From contig NZ_LT629740.1 of NCBI RefSeq assembly GCF_900105165.1, positions 2,356,001-2,420,000 on the forward strand: 64,000 nt of DNA, read 5' to 3'. Source of the stretch: Mucilaginibacter mallensis. GTDB taxonomy: Bacteria > Bacteroidota > Bacteroidia > Sphingobacteriales > Sphingobacteriaceae. The translations under genes and the position numbers were made by a program. This document shows, one piece after another, positions 8,487 to 15,414 of this stretch (within the stretch, counting starts at the first letter, position 1; every line of letters starts with the position of its first letter). Below the pieces are notes generated by a model that did not search any database, had not been told where the DNA came from, and was given only the letters and a program-made list of their open reading frames with translations.

Positions 8487-9638
8487 TTAGAATGTTAGCT
8501 GTAGTTGAGCTTCAAATAAATTATTCTTGATCTGGGTAACTTCTTCACGACGGTCAACATAGTTAACCGTGAACCTTGCCCAGTTATTAAAGAAGTAGTT
8601 TATACCACCTGTATAATTGTTGGTACGAACATCTGCCGTAATGTTATTAGGGTCGTAGGTGTCATATTTGGCTGCCAATTGTAATTTTTTAGGGAGAACA
8701 AAGTAGGTAGCCTGACCATACCAGCCATCTCTTTTGATAGTACCATCTGTACCTTTATCGTATTCAGCCTGTATAGCTAAATTGCCAATTGTATACCTGG
8801 CATCAACACCTTCGCGGTTCCTTTTATTGTTGGTAGCAGTTTTGGCTGTGCCAACTATATAATAACCTTGTCCGTTATAAAAATCGCCTGAAACATCCAG
8901 GTTCTGAATAGGGTGAACAGTTAACCTGCCAACTATATCCTTGTGGTTATTGTTATCGGTAGTTACATCATAACCTGCACCATTTACAACGCCTAATGTA
9001 TAATCAAACAGGTAACGGCTATCAATTTTTGCAAAGCTGCCACTCACTGTGATACCAATATCACGACCGTTTTGATTACCGATAACATCAGTTGATCTGC
9101 CTGCAAGCGCGTTTACTACCTGTGAACGGTCGATGAAATCAAGCTGGCTATCAGAAATTAAACTTTCAAGTGAAAAAGGAACTTTAAACTGACCGGCAGT
9201 GAATTTTAAATAATCGGCTATTTTATAGGTTGTATAAGCATCTAATAATTTTGGTGTAGTACCGGCAAATTCGGTATATACCTCATAGCTCCAGCTATCA
9301 CTTATATCACCCTTAACATCCAAACGGGCACGGTGTAGCAGGAATGTATTATTAACACCTTTTTGCTCAAAACCTTCATACTCGGTTTGTACAAGTCCGC
9401 TTAACTGTAAGGCGCGGCTACCAATGGTTATACCATGTTGGTTTTCTTTGTCTTTATCGCGTTTCTTCTGTTCTTTGATAGCGGCATCTGATCGTATTGA
9501 ATCGGCTTCTTCCTGTGTTATCACATTTTTTTTGATGAGGACATTTAGCAGGTCATCACTTTGCTGGGCTCTGGCTGCAGCAAACGAAAACAGGAGTATA
9601 AATAAAAATAGGGGCTTTAATAAGTACGAGTGTTTCAT
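8487..9638 (-). CDS. OprO/OprP-type anion porin, sulfur-free
   Basis: An outer-membrane porin of 383 residues with a signal peptide ending around AARA-QQS (residue 24), a short helical linker rich in K/E/D (about 28-65), then a barrel of alternating strands ending in a C-terminal aromatic (LQLTF). The pattern fits the phosphate-selective porin O/P family (Porin_O_P). It lacks Cys entirely and has only the initiator Met, which is removed with the signal. It is the first structural gene of the operon, 10 nt before the binding-protein gene and 78 nt after the poly-Cys leader ORF. I infer it passes sulfate across the outer membrane; the family name alone would suggest phosphate. Confidence 0.85.
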   Translation of the reverse strand: MKHSYLLKPLFLFILLFSFAAARAQQSDDLLNVLIKKNVITQEEADSIRSDAAIKEQKKRDKDKENQHGITIGSRALQLSGLVQTEYEGFEQKGVNNTFLLHRARLDVKGDISDSWSYEVYTEFAGTTPKLLDAYTTYKIADYLKFTAGQFKVPFSLESLISDSQLDFIDRSQVVNALAGRSTDVIGNQNGRDIGITVSGSFAKIDSRYLFDYTLGVVNGAGYDVTTDNNNHKDIVGRLTVHPIQNLDVSGDFYNGQGYYIVGTAKTATNNKRNREGVDARYTIGNLAIQAEYDKGTDGTIKRDGWYGQATYFVLPKKLQLAAKYDTYDPNNITADVRTNNYTGGINYFFNNWARFTVNYVDRREEVTQIKNNLFEAQLQLTF

Positions 9639-9716
9639 GTTCTTTGTTTAAAAGAGTTTAAAATTATTGTTGATTAAGAAGTTTGTATTGAACGAAGAGG
9701 GTAGCAGCGGAGGCTA

Positions 9717-9809
9717 TTAACAATGGCACATACAGCAGCAGCAGCAAGTTGTTATTTGGGAATAACAACGGATACTGTTTTTTTGCTGAAGGAATCTAAG
9801 AGTGCTCAT
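9717..9809 (-). CDS. Poly-cysteine leader peptide of the porin-ABC operon
   Basis: A 30-codon ORF, ATG at 9809-9807, TAA at 9719-9717, beginning MSTLRFLQQK and ending TTCCCCCMCHC. Eight of 30 residues are Cys, five of them consecutive (codons 22-26, 9732-9746). It lies about 40 nt below an excellent promoter and 78 nt before the porin start. A perfect 9-bp hairpin (9748-9769) sits just before the Cys codons. A G-poor, C-rich stretch follows the stop. By position and composition it should sense charged tRNA-Cys. I see no intrinsic terminator before the porin, so the output may be translational coupling or Rho-dependent termination. A conserved-ORF search would test it. Confidence 0.72.
   Translation of the reverse strand: MSTLRFLQQKNSIRCYSQITTCCCCCMCHC
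9748..9769 (-). promoter_or_regulatory. Hairpin inside the poly-Cys leader
   Basis: A perfect 9-bp inverted repeat (GTTGTTATT / AATAACAAC) with a 4-nt loop, ending one base before the run of five Cys codons. A ribosome stalled on those codons would have this element melted or just behind it, so it is a candidate switch structure. Confidence 0.5.
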
Positions 9810-9848
9810 TTGTCTAGTATTTCTATAAAGTCTATCTTTTTAGTAGTA

Positions 9849-9878
9849 CAAATATATATCTTTAATTTTACTGTGCAA
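9849..9878 (-). promoter_or_regulatory. Promoter of the poly-Cys leader and porin-ABC operon
   Basis: On the minus strand: TTG (9878-9876), exactly 19 nt, TATATTTG (9856-9849). This is a full TTG-N19-TAnnTTTG match. The start site would be near 9845, giving the leader ORF a 5' untranslated region of about 36 nt. Confidence 0.72.
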
Positions 9879-9944
9879 GAATTATTTAAAAAAAGAAGAA
9901 AATAATTTGTTTTAGCTATAGACTAAGCGAAACAAAAGCATCAA

Positions 9945-10090
9945 AGAGCGTGATTGCGAGGTACGAAGCAAATCTCTACAACAATGAGTGGGTTGGGTCA
10001 TGCACTCGAAGCATATGCGTAAAGGCCTTTACCCTCACACTTCGAGTACCTCAGTGTGACACCCATCTGCCAGTTGAGGATTGCTCGTGA
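9945..10090. repeat. Degenerate TGTCATT-family repeat
   Basis: Fragments of the family's core words (GATTGCGAGGTACGAAGCAA at the left, CTTCGAGTACCTCAGTGTGAC further right, GGATTGCTCGTGAGG at the end) form a mosaic with partial inverted pairing (CACTCGAAG with CTTCGAGTA). It fills the gap between the cysN terminator and the upstream region of the porin operon. Confidence 0.5.
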
Positions 10091-10111
10091 GGTGAGGGGA
10101 TGTAAACAAAA

Positions 10112-10140
10112 AAAGGCGTATGAAGTAATCATGCGCCTTT
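10112..10140 (-). terminator. Terminator of the sulfate assimilation operon
   Basis: An 11-bp stem (10112-10122 with 10130-10140, one G:U) and a 7-nt loop, 20 nt past cysN. It is followed on the minus strand by T residues. Confidence 0.82.
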
Positions 10141-10159
10141 CATATCTAATAATAAATCC

Positions 10160-11410
10160 TTAGTCAGCTACAGCTCTTAACATCAAAGCGCCAACAGTAA
10201 CATTGGTACGGCTATCAATAATAATAGCGCCGCCATTGGCTTTATTAACCTGGTAGGGGTCAAATGCTAATGGATCAGCAGTTTTGATGATGATACGGCC
10301 GATATCATTCAGCTTAAAGTCTGAATCATATTCCTTTTCAAGGGTATTGATGTTTACTTTATGTAATACTTCTTGTATGCGGCAGCGGGTTACTTTACTG
10401 TTGTGCTGTATAAAATAGGTGTGCGAGGTATCCAGCGCACGGGTATCCATCCAGCAAAGGTCGGCTTCAATAACTTGTGATAATTGTGGTTGATAATCAG
10501 TATTAACTAATATATCACCACGACTGATGTCAATATTATCTTTCAAATGTACAGTTACCGACATGCCTGCAAATGCTTCTTCAGGTTCTTTATCAAATAC
10601 TTCAATTTTTGAAACAGTTGAGCTAAAACCTGAAGGTAAAACAGTAACCTTATCATTTATGCGGAATGAACCGCTTGATATACGGCCTGCGTAGCCACGG
10701 TAATCATGCAGTTCATCAGTTTGCGGGCGTACAACCCATTGTACCGGGAAACGGGCATGTGCTATGGTATCATCAATATTGATCTCAACAGTTTCCAGGT
10801 AGTCCAACAGGCTTTTGCCGTTGTACCAGTTGATATTTGTTGATTTGTTAACGATGTTGTCGCCTTTGAGCGCGCTTACGGGGATAAAAACTACATTCTT
10901 AAGACCAACTTTTGTTGCCAGAGCCTGGTAGTTTTTAACGATGTCGTTATAAACTTCCTCGCTAAAATCAACCATATCCATTTTATTGATACAAACTACA
11001 ACCTGCGGTAAACCCAATAAGGATACCAGGAAGGAATGACGTATAGTTTGCTCAATAACACCCTTACGGGCATCTATCAAAATAATAGCCAGGTTGGCGT
11101 TTGATGCGCCGGTTACCATGTTACGGGTATATTGTGTATGGCCCGGGGTATCGGCTATAATGAACTTACGTTTTTCAGTTTGAAAGTATTTGTAGGCAAC
11201 ATCAATAGTAATGCCCTGCTCGCGCTCGGCTTTAAGGCCGTCGGTTAATATGGCAAGATCGATGGTACCGTCATCATTTTTGCGGTTAGAGCTATGCAGT
11301 GCTTCTAGCTGATCTAGCAAAATAGATTCGCTGTCATATAATAAGCGGCCAATTAAGGTGCTTTTTCCATCGTCAACACTACCTGCTGTAATAAATTTTA
11401 GTATTTCCAT
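10160..11410 (-). CDS. cysN: Sulfate adenylyltransferase subunit 1 (GTPase)
   Basis: The regulatory GTPase subunit of ATP sulfurylase. GTP hydrolysis drives CysD to make adenosine 5'-phosphosulfate (APS) from ATP and sulfate. The 416 residues show G1 GSVDDGKST (10-18), G3 DTPGHTQYTRNM, G4 NKMD, then EF-Tu-like beta domains. There is no C-terminal APS kinase extension. This agrees with an assimilation route that reduces APS directly. It is the last gene of the operon, separated from cysD by a 97-nt word-repeat hairpin. Confidence 0.96.
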   Translation of the reverse strand: MEILKFITAGSVDDGKSTLIGRLLYDSESILLDQLEALHSSNRKNDDGTIDLAILTDGLKAEREQGITIDVAYKYFQTEKRKFIIADTPGHTQYTRNMVTGASNANLAIILIDARKGVIEQTIRHSFLVSLLGLPQVVVCINKMDMVDFSEEVYNDIVKNYQALATKVGLKNVVFIPVSALKGDNIVNKSTNINWYNGKSLLDYLETVEINIDDTIAHARFPVQWVVRPQTDELHDYRGYAGRISSGSFRINDKVTVLPSGFSSTVSKIEVFDKEPEEAFAGMSVTVHLKDNIDISRGDILVNTDYQPQLSQVIEADLCWMDTRALDTSHTYFIQHNSKVTRCRIQEVLHKVNINTLEKEYDSDFKLNDIGRIIIKTADPLAFDPYQVNKANGGAIIIDSRTNVTVGALMLRAVAD

Positions 11411-11511
11411 AATTATTGAAATTTCGGATTTCGGATATTTGATTTCGGATTGTTTAGGATCTATAATTTTTGATTTATAAATCCGACATCCTAAATTGTA
11501 ATTCCGAAATT
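11411..11511. repeat. Word-repeat hairpin between cysD and cysN
   Basis: One arm reiterates TTTCGGAT (AATTTCGGATTTCGGATATT), and the other carries the complement with ATCCGACATCC and ATTCCGAAAT. It fills the complete gap between two co-transcribed genes, beginning directly after the cysN ATG and touching the cysD TAA. Transcribed, it would fold into a long imperfect stem. Confidence 0.65.
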
Positions 11512-12415
11512 AGAAATAGCCTCCTTTCTTGCGGTCTTCCATTGCGGCTTCGCTTACCTTATCATCCATACGTGCGCCGCGCTCACTTATTTTCGAGGCA
11601 CTTATTTCGTCAATTATATCGTCAATTTCATAGGCGTATGATTCAACTGCTGCAGTGCAGGTCATGTCACCTACAGTGCGGAAACGTACATTACGACGCT
11701 CTATCACATCCTCTTCATCCATATTAAGGAATGGCGATGCAGCCATCAACTGACCGCCACGTGTGATACAATCACGCTCATGCGCGAAATAGATTGATGG
11801 TAATTCCATTTTTTCACGGCGGATATAGTTCCAAACATCAAGCTCGGTCCAGTTGCTGATAGGGAATACCCTAACGTTTTCGCCTTTGTGTATTTTACCG
11901 TTGTAGATATTCCACAACTCAGGGCGCTGGCGTTTTGGGTCCCATTGGCCAAACTCATCACGTACAGAGAATATACGCTCCTTAGCACGTGCTTTTTCCT
12001 CATCTCTTCGGGCGCCGCCTATACAGGCATCAAATTTATGCTCGGCAATGGTATCCAATAGTGTTACTGTTTGCAATGCATTACGACTGGCATTCTTTCC
12101 TTTTTGCTCAACCACTTTGCCCTGGTCGATAGAATCCTGAACATTACCCACGATCAGTTTTTCGCCAAGGCGTTTAACCATGTTATCGCGGTATTCAATA
12201 GTTTCAATAAAGTTGTGCCCGGTATCAATATGTACCAGTGGGAAAGGGAACTTACCCGGCCTGAAGGCTTTTTCAGCCAAACGCACCAGGGTAATAGAAT
12301 CCTTACCACCCGAAAATAACAGGGCAGGGCGCTCAAACTGGCCGGCTACCTCCCGTAAAATATAAATAGCCTCCGCTTCCAGTTCGTCTAAATAATCCAG
12401 TTGATGTTTACTCAT
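11510..12415 (-). CDS. cysD: Sulfate adenylyltransferase subunit 2
   Basis: The catalytic subunit of ATP sulfurylase, making APS from ATP and sulfate together with CysN. At 301 residues it has the usual length. The PP-loop FSGGKDS (about residues 34-40), the HIDTGHNF segment and the C-terminal RISERGAR-like tail (ISERGARMDDK) are CysD signatures. Its start overlaps the cysH stop by 4 nt, so the two are coupled. Confidence 0.96.
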   Translation of the reverse strand: MSKHQLDYLDELEAEAIYILREVAGQFERPALLFSGGKDSITLVRLAEKAFRPGKFPFPLVHIDTGHNFIETIEYRDNMVKRLGEKLIVGNVQDSIDQGKVVEQKGKNASRNALQTVTLLDTIAEHKFDACIGGARRDEEKARAKERIFSVRDEFGQWDPKRQRPELWNIYNGKIHKGENVRVFPISNWTELDVWNYIRREKMELPSIYFAHERDCITRGGQLMAASPFLNMDEEDVIERRNVRFRTVGDMTCTAAVESYAYEIDDIIDEISASKISERGARMDDKVSEAAMEDRKKGGYF

Positions 12416-13131
12416 TTTTCTACAATTTCATTTACCCCATGTAATCCGCACTCTTTTTTCGACTGATCTTCCCACCACCATCTGCCGGCCCGGAAATCTT
12501 CGCCTTCGCGCACTGCTCTTGTACATGGCGCACAACCTATGCTGGGGAAACCCCTGTCGTGCAAGGTATTATAAGGTATGTTATGTTGTTTTATATAATT
12601 CTTTACTTCGTCCAATGTCCAGCTATAAACCGGGTGGAATTTTAACAGGTTGTTTTGCTCATCCCATTCCACATCATGCATAAACTGGCGGTTTAGGGAT
12701 TGCTCGGCACGAATACCGGTAATCCAGATCTCGTTGCCCGCCAAGGCCCGTTTTAAGGGCTCGATCTTACGGATACCGCAACATTCTTTACGGTTATCAA
12801 CCGACTCATAAAAGCTATTCGGGCCTTTAGCATTTACCATTTGCTCCAGCAGTTCATTATTTGGGTAGTAAGCATGGATTGGTTTGCCGTACATTTCCAT
12901 GGTACGGTTCCAAACATAATAAGTTTCAGGAAATAACCGGCCAGTTTCAAGGGTGAATATCTTGATAGGGATATTGTTAGCGAAGATCATGTGTGTGATC
13001 ACCTGGTCTTCCCATCCAAAGCTACTTGAAAATACAACTTTACCAGGATGTGATTCAGCCAGTAGGGTTAATGCCTGTACTGGATCGAGCCCTGTTATTT
13101 GTTGTTTTATATGTTCTGTAAGCGCACTCAT
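12412..13131 (-). CDS. cysH: APS reductase (4Fe-4S, CysH family)
   Basis: Reduces activated sulfate to sulfite with thioredoxin. In 239 residues the pairs C117-C118 and C200-x2-C203 form the four-cysteine pattern that binds a 4Fe-4S cluster in APS-type enzymes. The tail KKECGLH supplies the catalytic cysteine (C228). E. coli-type PAPS reductases lack the four cluster cysteines. No APS kinase gene is present in the operon, which fits use of APS. The gene lies 3 nt after the Met8-TauE fusion. Confidence 0.93.
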   Translation of the reverse strand: MSALTEHIKQQITGLDPVQALTLLAESHPGKVVFSSSFGWEDQVITHMIFANNIPIKIFTLETGRLFPETYYVWNRTMEMYGKPIHAYYPNNELLEQMVNAKGPNSFYESVDNRKECCGIRKIEPLKRALAGNEIWITGIRAEQSLNRQFMHDVEWDEQNNLLKFHPVYSWTLDEVKNYIKQHNIPYNTLHDRGFPSIGCAPCTRAVREGEDFRAGRWWWEDQSKKECGLHGVNEIVEK

Positions 13132-13134
13132 TTT

Positions 13135-14643
13135 TTAAATTACTTTAACTAAAAAAGCGAAAATGCTTTTAATACTGATCAATATTACAATTATCCCAAC
13201 CGATACCATGATAGCTTTAGTTGATATCTGATTTGATATTTTAGCTGCGATAGGCGATGCCAGCGCGCTGCCGATAACCAGGCCTGCTACAGCATCCCAA
13301 TGGTTACCGTTAAGCATGGTAATGAAGGTAAGCGAACTCATCAGCGCTATAAAAAAACGTGATAATTTAACTGTACCTAATGAAAAACGTGGGTTACGGC
13401 CACCGGCTATTAAGGTGGATAACACGATTGATCCCCAGCCGCCGCCGCCAACAGCATCAATAAAACCACCACCTAAACCAAGCAGGGGGATTCTTTTTAT
13501 TTTTTCTGTGCCGCGTTTACGTTTTAAGTTAAATGCCTTCGACAGGATCACTAAACCTAATATTAATGTATACAACGATACAAATGGCTTGGTGTACTGG
13601 CTGTAATGCTCTAACGATGAAAGTATATACGCGCCTGAAACAGCACCTATAATACCAGGTATCAGTAACATTTTAAATAGCTTCCAGTTGATATTACCCA
13701 TGCGGTAGTGCATCCACCCGGCGATACCGTTACTCATGATCTCTGACAAATGCACACCCATACTTGCTGCAGCAGGAGGGATACCCATTGTAAGTGAGAA
13801 TGAAGTGGTAGTTACACCATATGACATACCGATAGCACCATCTATCAGCGCGAAAACAAAGCTGGCTCCCAGGAAATAATAAAATACAGGATGAATTTCC
13901 TGTACGTATAATTTAAAGGTCGGTTCTTTATACCATAATGCCACGGCTGAAATGCCTATAGCTAATATAATAGCACTCCAAATTAGCCATATCAGGTTTT
14001 TATTGGTTTCCGGTTTTTTACCAACCAATACTGAAGTAACCTCGTTTAATTTTTTAACCTTGAAAGCGAAATCGCCAGAAAGCGAATTGCGCAGTTCGCT
14101 CATTTGCTGCAGGGTAACGTCCAATTCAGAAGGCAAGCCTTCGTTTAAAACTTCTTTTAATCTTTTTGCTACCGTTGGTGATTTACCATTGGTGGATATG
14201 GCCACTTTCAGATCACCTTTTTGAACGATTGATCCCAGATAAAAATCACAAAGTTCCGGCTTATCAGCAACATTGATCAGTAATTTACGATCATGTGCCG
14301 ATTGGCGGATGTAAGTATTCAGTTCGTTATCATTGGTAGCGGCAATTACCAGATCGGCATTGTCAAGATCAGTTTCGGCAAATGTTTTTTGGATGATGGT
14401 AAGATCATCAAACTCACCGGCTAAAGTATGAATCTCGGGCACGAAAGTTTTGGCAATAACGGTTACTCTTGCAAGCGGACTGTTGTTGAGGATAGCTGTC
14501 AATTTTTCCAAACCAACATTACCCGCACCGATCAGCACCGTATGCAATTCATTCAGTTTAATAAATACCGGGAACAATTGATTGCCCTCGCTATTATCAT
14601 CCTGAATTAGTTTTAAACTACTATCCTTCGGCAACAATGTCAT
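13135..14643 (-). CDS. Siroheme synthase N-domain (Met8-like) fused to TauE/SafE transporter
   Basis: Two functions in one chain of about 502 residues. Residues 1-210 resemble precorrin-2 dehydrogenase/ferrochelatase (GAGNVGLEK at about 39-47, DLVIAATND, NVADKPELCDF), which completes sirohaem for sulfite reductase. Residues from about 215 hold eight or nine membrane segments of the TauE/SafE (TSUP) family (LIDGAIGMSYG, GGFIDAVGGGGWG), which move sulfite or other sulfur anions. I chose the ATG at 14643, preceded by CAGGGA. A longer reading frame opens at 14694 but overlaps cobA by 74 nt. Even so, the start overlaps the cobA end by 23 nt. Confidence 0.88.
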   Translation of the reverse strand: MTLLPKDSSLKLIQDDNSEGNQLFPVFIKLNELHTVLIGAGNVGLEKLTAILNNSPLARVTVIAKTFVPEIHTLAGEFDDLTIIQKTFAETDLDNADLVIAATNDNELNTYIRQSAHDRKLLINVADKPELCDFYLGSIVQKGDLKVAISTNGKSPTVAKRLKEVLNEGLPSELDVTLQQMSELRNSLSGDFAFKVKKLNEVTSVLVGKKPETNKNLIWLIWSAIILAIGISAVALWYKEPTFKLYVQEIHPVFYYFLGASFVFALIDGAIGMSYGVTTTSFSLTMGIPPAAASMGVHLSEIMSNGIAGWMHYRMGNINWKLFKMLLIPGIIGAVSGAYILSSLEHYSQYTKPFVSLYTLILGLVILSKAFNLKRKRGTEKIKRIPLLGLGGGFIDAVGGGGWGSIVLSTLIAGGRNPRFSLGTVKLSRFFIALMSSLTFITMLNGNHWDAVAGLVIGSALASPIAAKISNQISTKAIMVSVGIIVILISIKSIFAFLVKVI

Positions 14644-15412
14644 AAAATTCCCTGATAGGTTGGAACATAGGGTGTAAAGATACAACCTCGCCAATTACAA
14701 TAAGTGCAGGCGATGATATTTTCTTCTCTTCAACAATATCCACAATGGTATCAATAATGCCAATGGCAACTTTTTCGTTTTCGGTTGATCCGCTTTGGAT
14801 CACAGCAACGGGCAGTTTGTTTCTGCCTTCGTTTTTAAACAGCTGTGTAATTTCCTTTAGCTTATGTACGCCCATTAATACAACAATAGTAGCATTGGTA
14901 CGGGTAGCTTGGTATAGGTCGGCTGATATACGGCCATCGGCAGTAGTGCCGGTAACTACCCAAAAGCTTTCGCTTAAACCGCGGTGAGTAACCGGGATAT
15001 TTTGTAAGCCGGGAACAGCTATCGAGCTGGAAATTCCCGGAATAACTACGCATAGAATGCTGTATGATGCTGCATGATCCAGTTCCTCATAACCACGACC
15101 AAATACAAATGGATCGCCGCCTTTTAAGCGTACCACATGGCCATAGTTAAGGGCATAATCAACCATCAGCTTATTGATGTTATCCTGAGAGAAGGAGTGG
15201 TCGCCACTGCGTTTGCCTACATATACTTTAACAGCATTTTCAGGGGCAAATTCCAGTAGCTCTTCATTCACCAGGGCATCATATAAAACCACATCAGCAG
15301 TTTTAAGAGCTTTAATGCCTTTTATGGTTATCAGATCAGCATCGCCCGGGCCTGCGCCAACTAGTGTAATGCGTGGTTCTTTAACCAGTTTCTTTATTTC
15401 AGTAGCTGACAT
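14621..15412 (-). CDS. cobA: Uroporphyrinogen-III C-methyltransferase
   Basis: Methylates uroporphyrinogen III twice with S-adenosylmethionine to give precorrin-2, the entry to sirohaem. The 263-residue protein shows VGAGPGDADLITIKG (about 18-32), VRLKGGDPFVFGRG, VIPGISSSIAVP and a PVTHRG-type segment, all typical of SUMT enzymes. With the following Met8 domain it provides sirohaem for the sulfite reductase gene 2 nt upstream. Confidence 0.95.
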   Translation of the reverse strand: MSATEIKKLVKEPRITLVGAGPGDADLITIKGIKALKTADVVLYDALVNEELLEFAPENAVKVYVGKRSGDHSFSQDNINKLMVDYALNYGHVVRLKGGDPFVFGRGYEELDHAASYSILCVVIPGISSSIAVPGLQNIPVTHRGLSESFWVVTGTTADGRISADLYQATRTNATIVVLMGVHKLKEITQLFKNEGRNKLPVAVIQSGSTENEKVAIGIIDTIVDIVEEKKISSPALIVIGEVVSLHPMFQPIREFYDIVAEG

Positions 15413-15414
15413 TA

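Noticed and set aside
4927..9638. Plain annotation as a phosphate-specific transporter operon
   Set aside because: No phoU or Pho regulator is present, and leader, composition and binding-loop evidence favour sulfur. The family relation itself is kept.
9717..9809. Poly-Cys run as a chance (GCA)n microsatellite
   Set aside because: The repeat is only four to five units, but further Cys codons follow (TGC CAT TGT), a second Cys-rich ORF precedes the other sulfur operon, and a full promoter drives it. Chance is not excluded, so confidence was kept below 0.8.
9723..9905. 60-codon plus-strand ORF opposite the poly-Cys leader
   Set aside because: Its Ala run (AAAAA) is simply the reverse of the leader's TGC codons read on the other strand. 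The promoter, start and operon direction all support the minus strand.
14644..14694. Upstream start for the Met8-TauE fusion (17 extra residues)
   Set aside because: It would overlap cobA by 74 nt and lacks a ribosome site; the ATG at 14643 follows CAGGGA.
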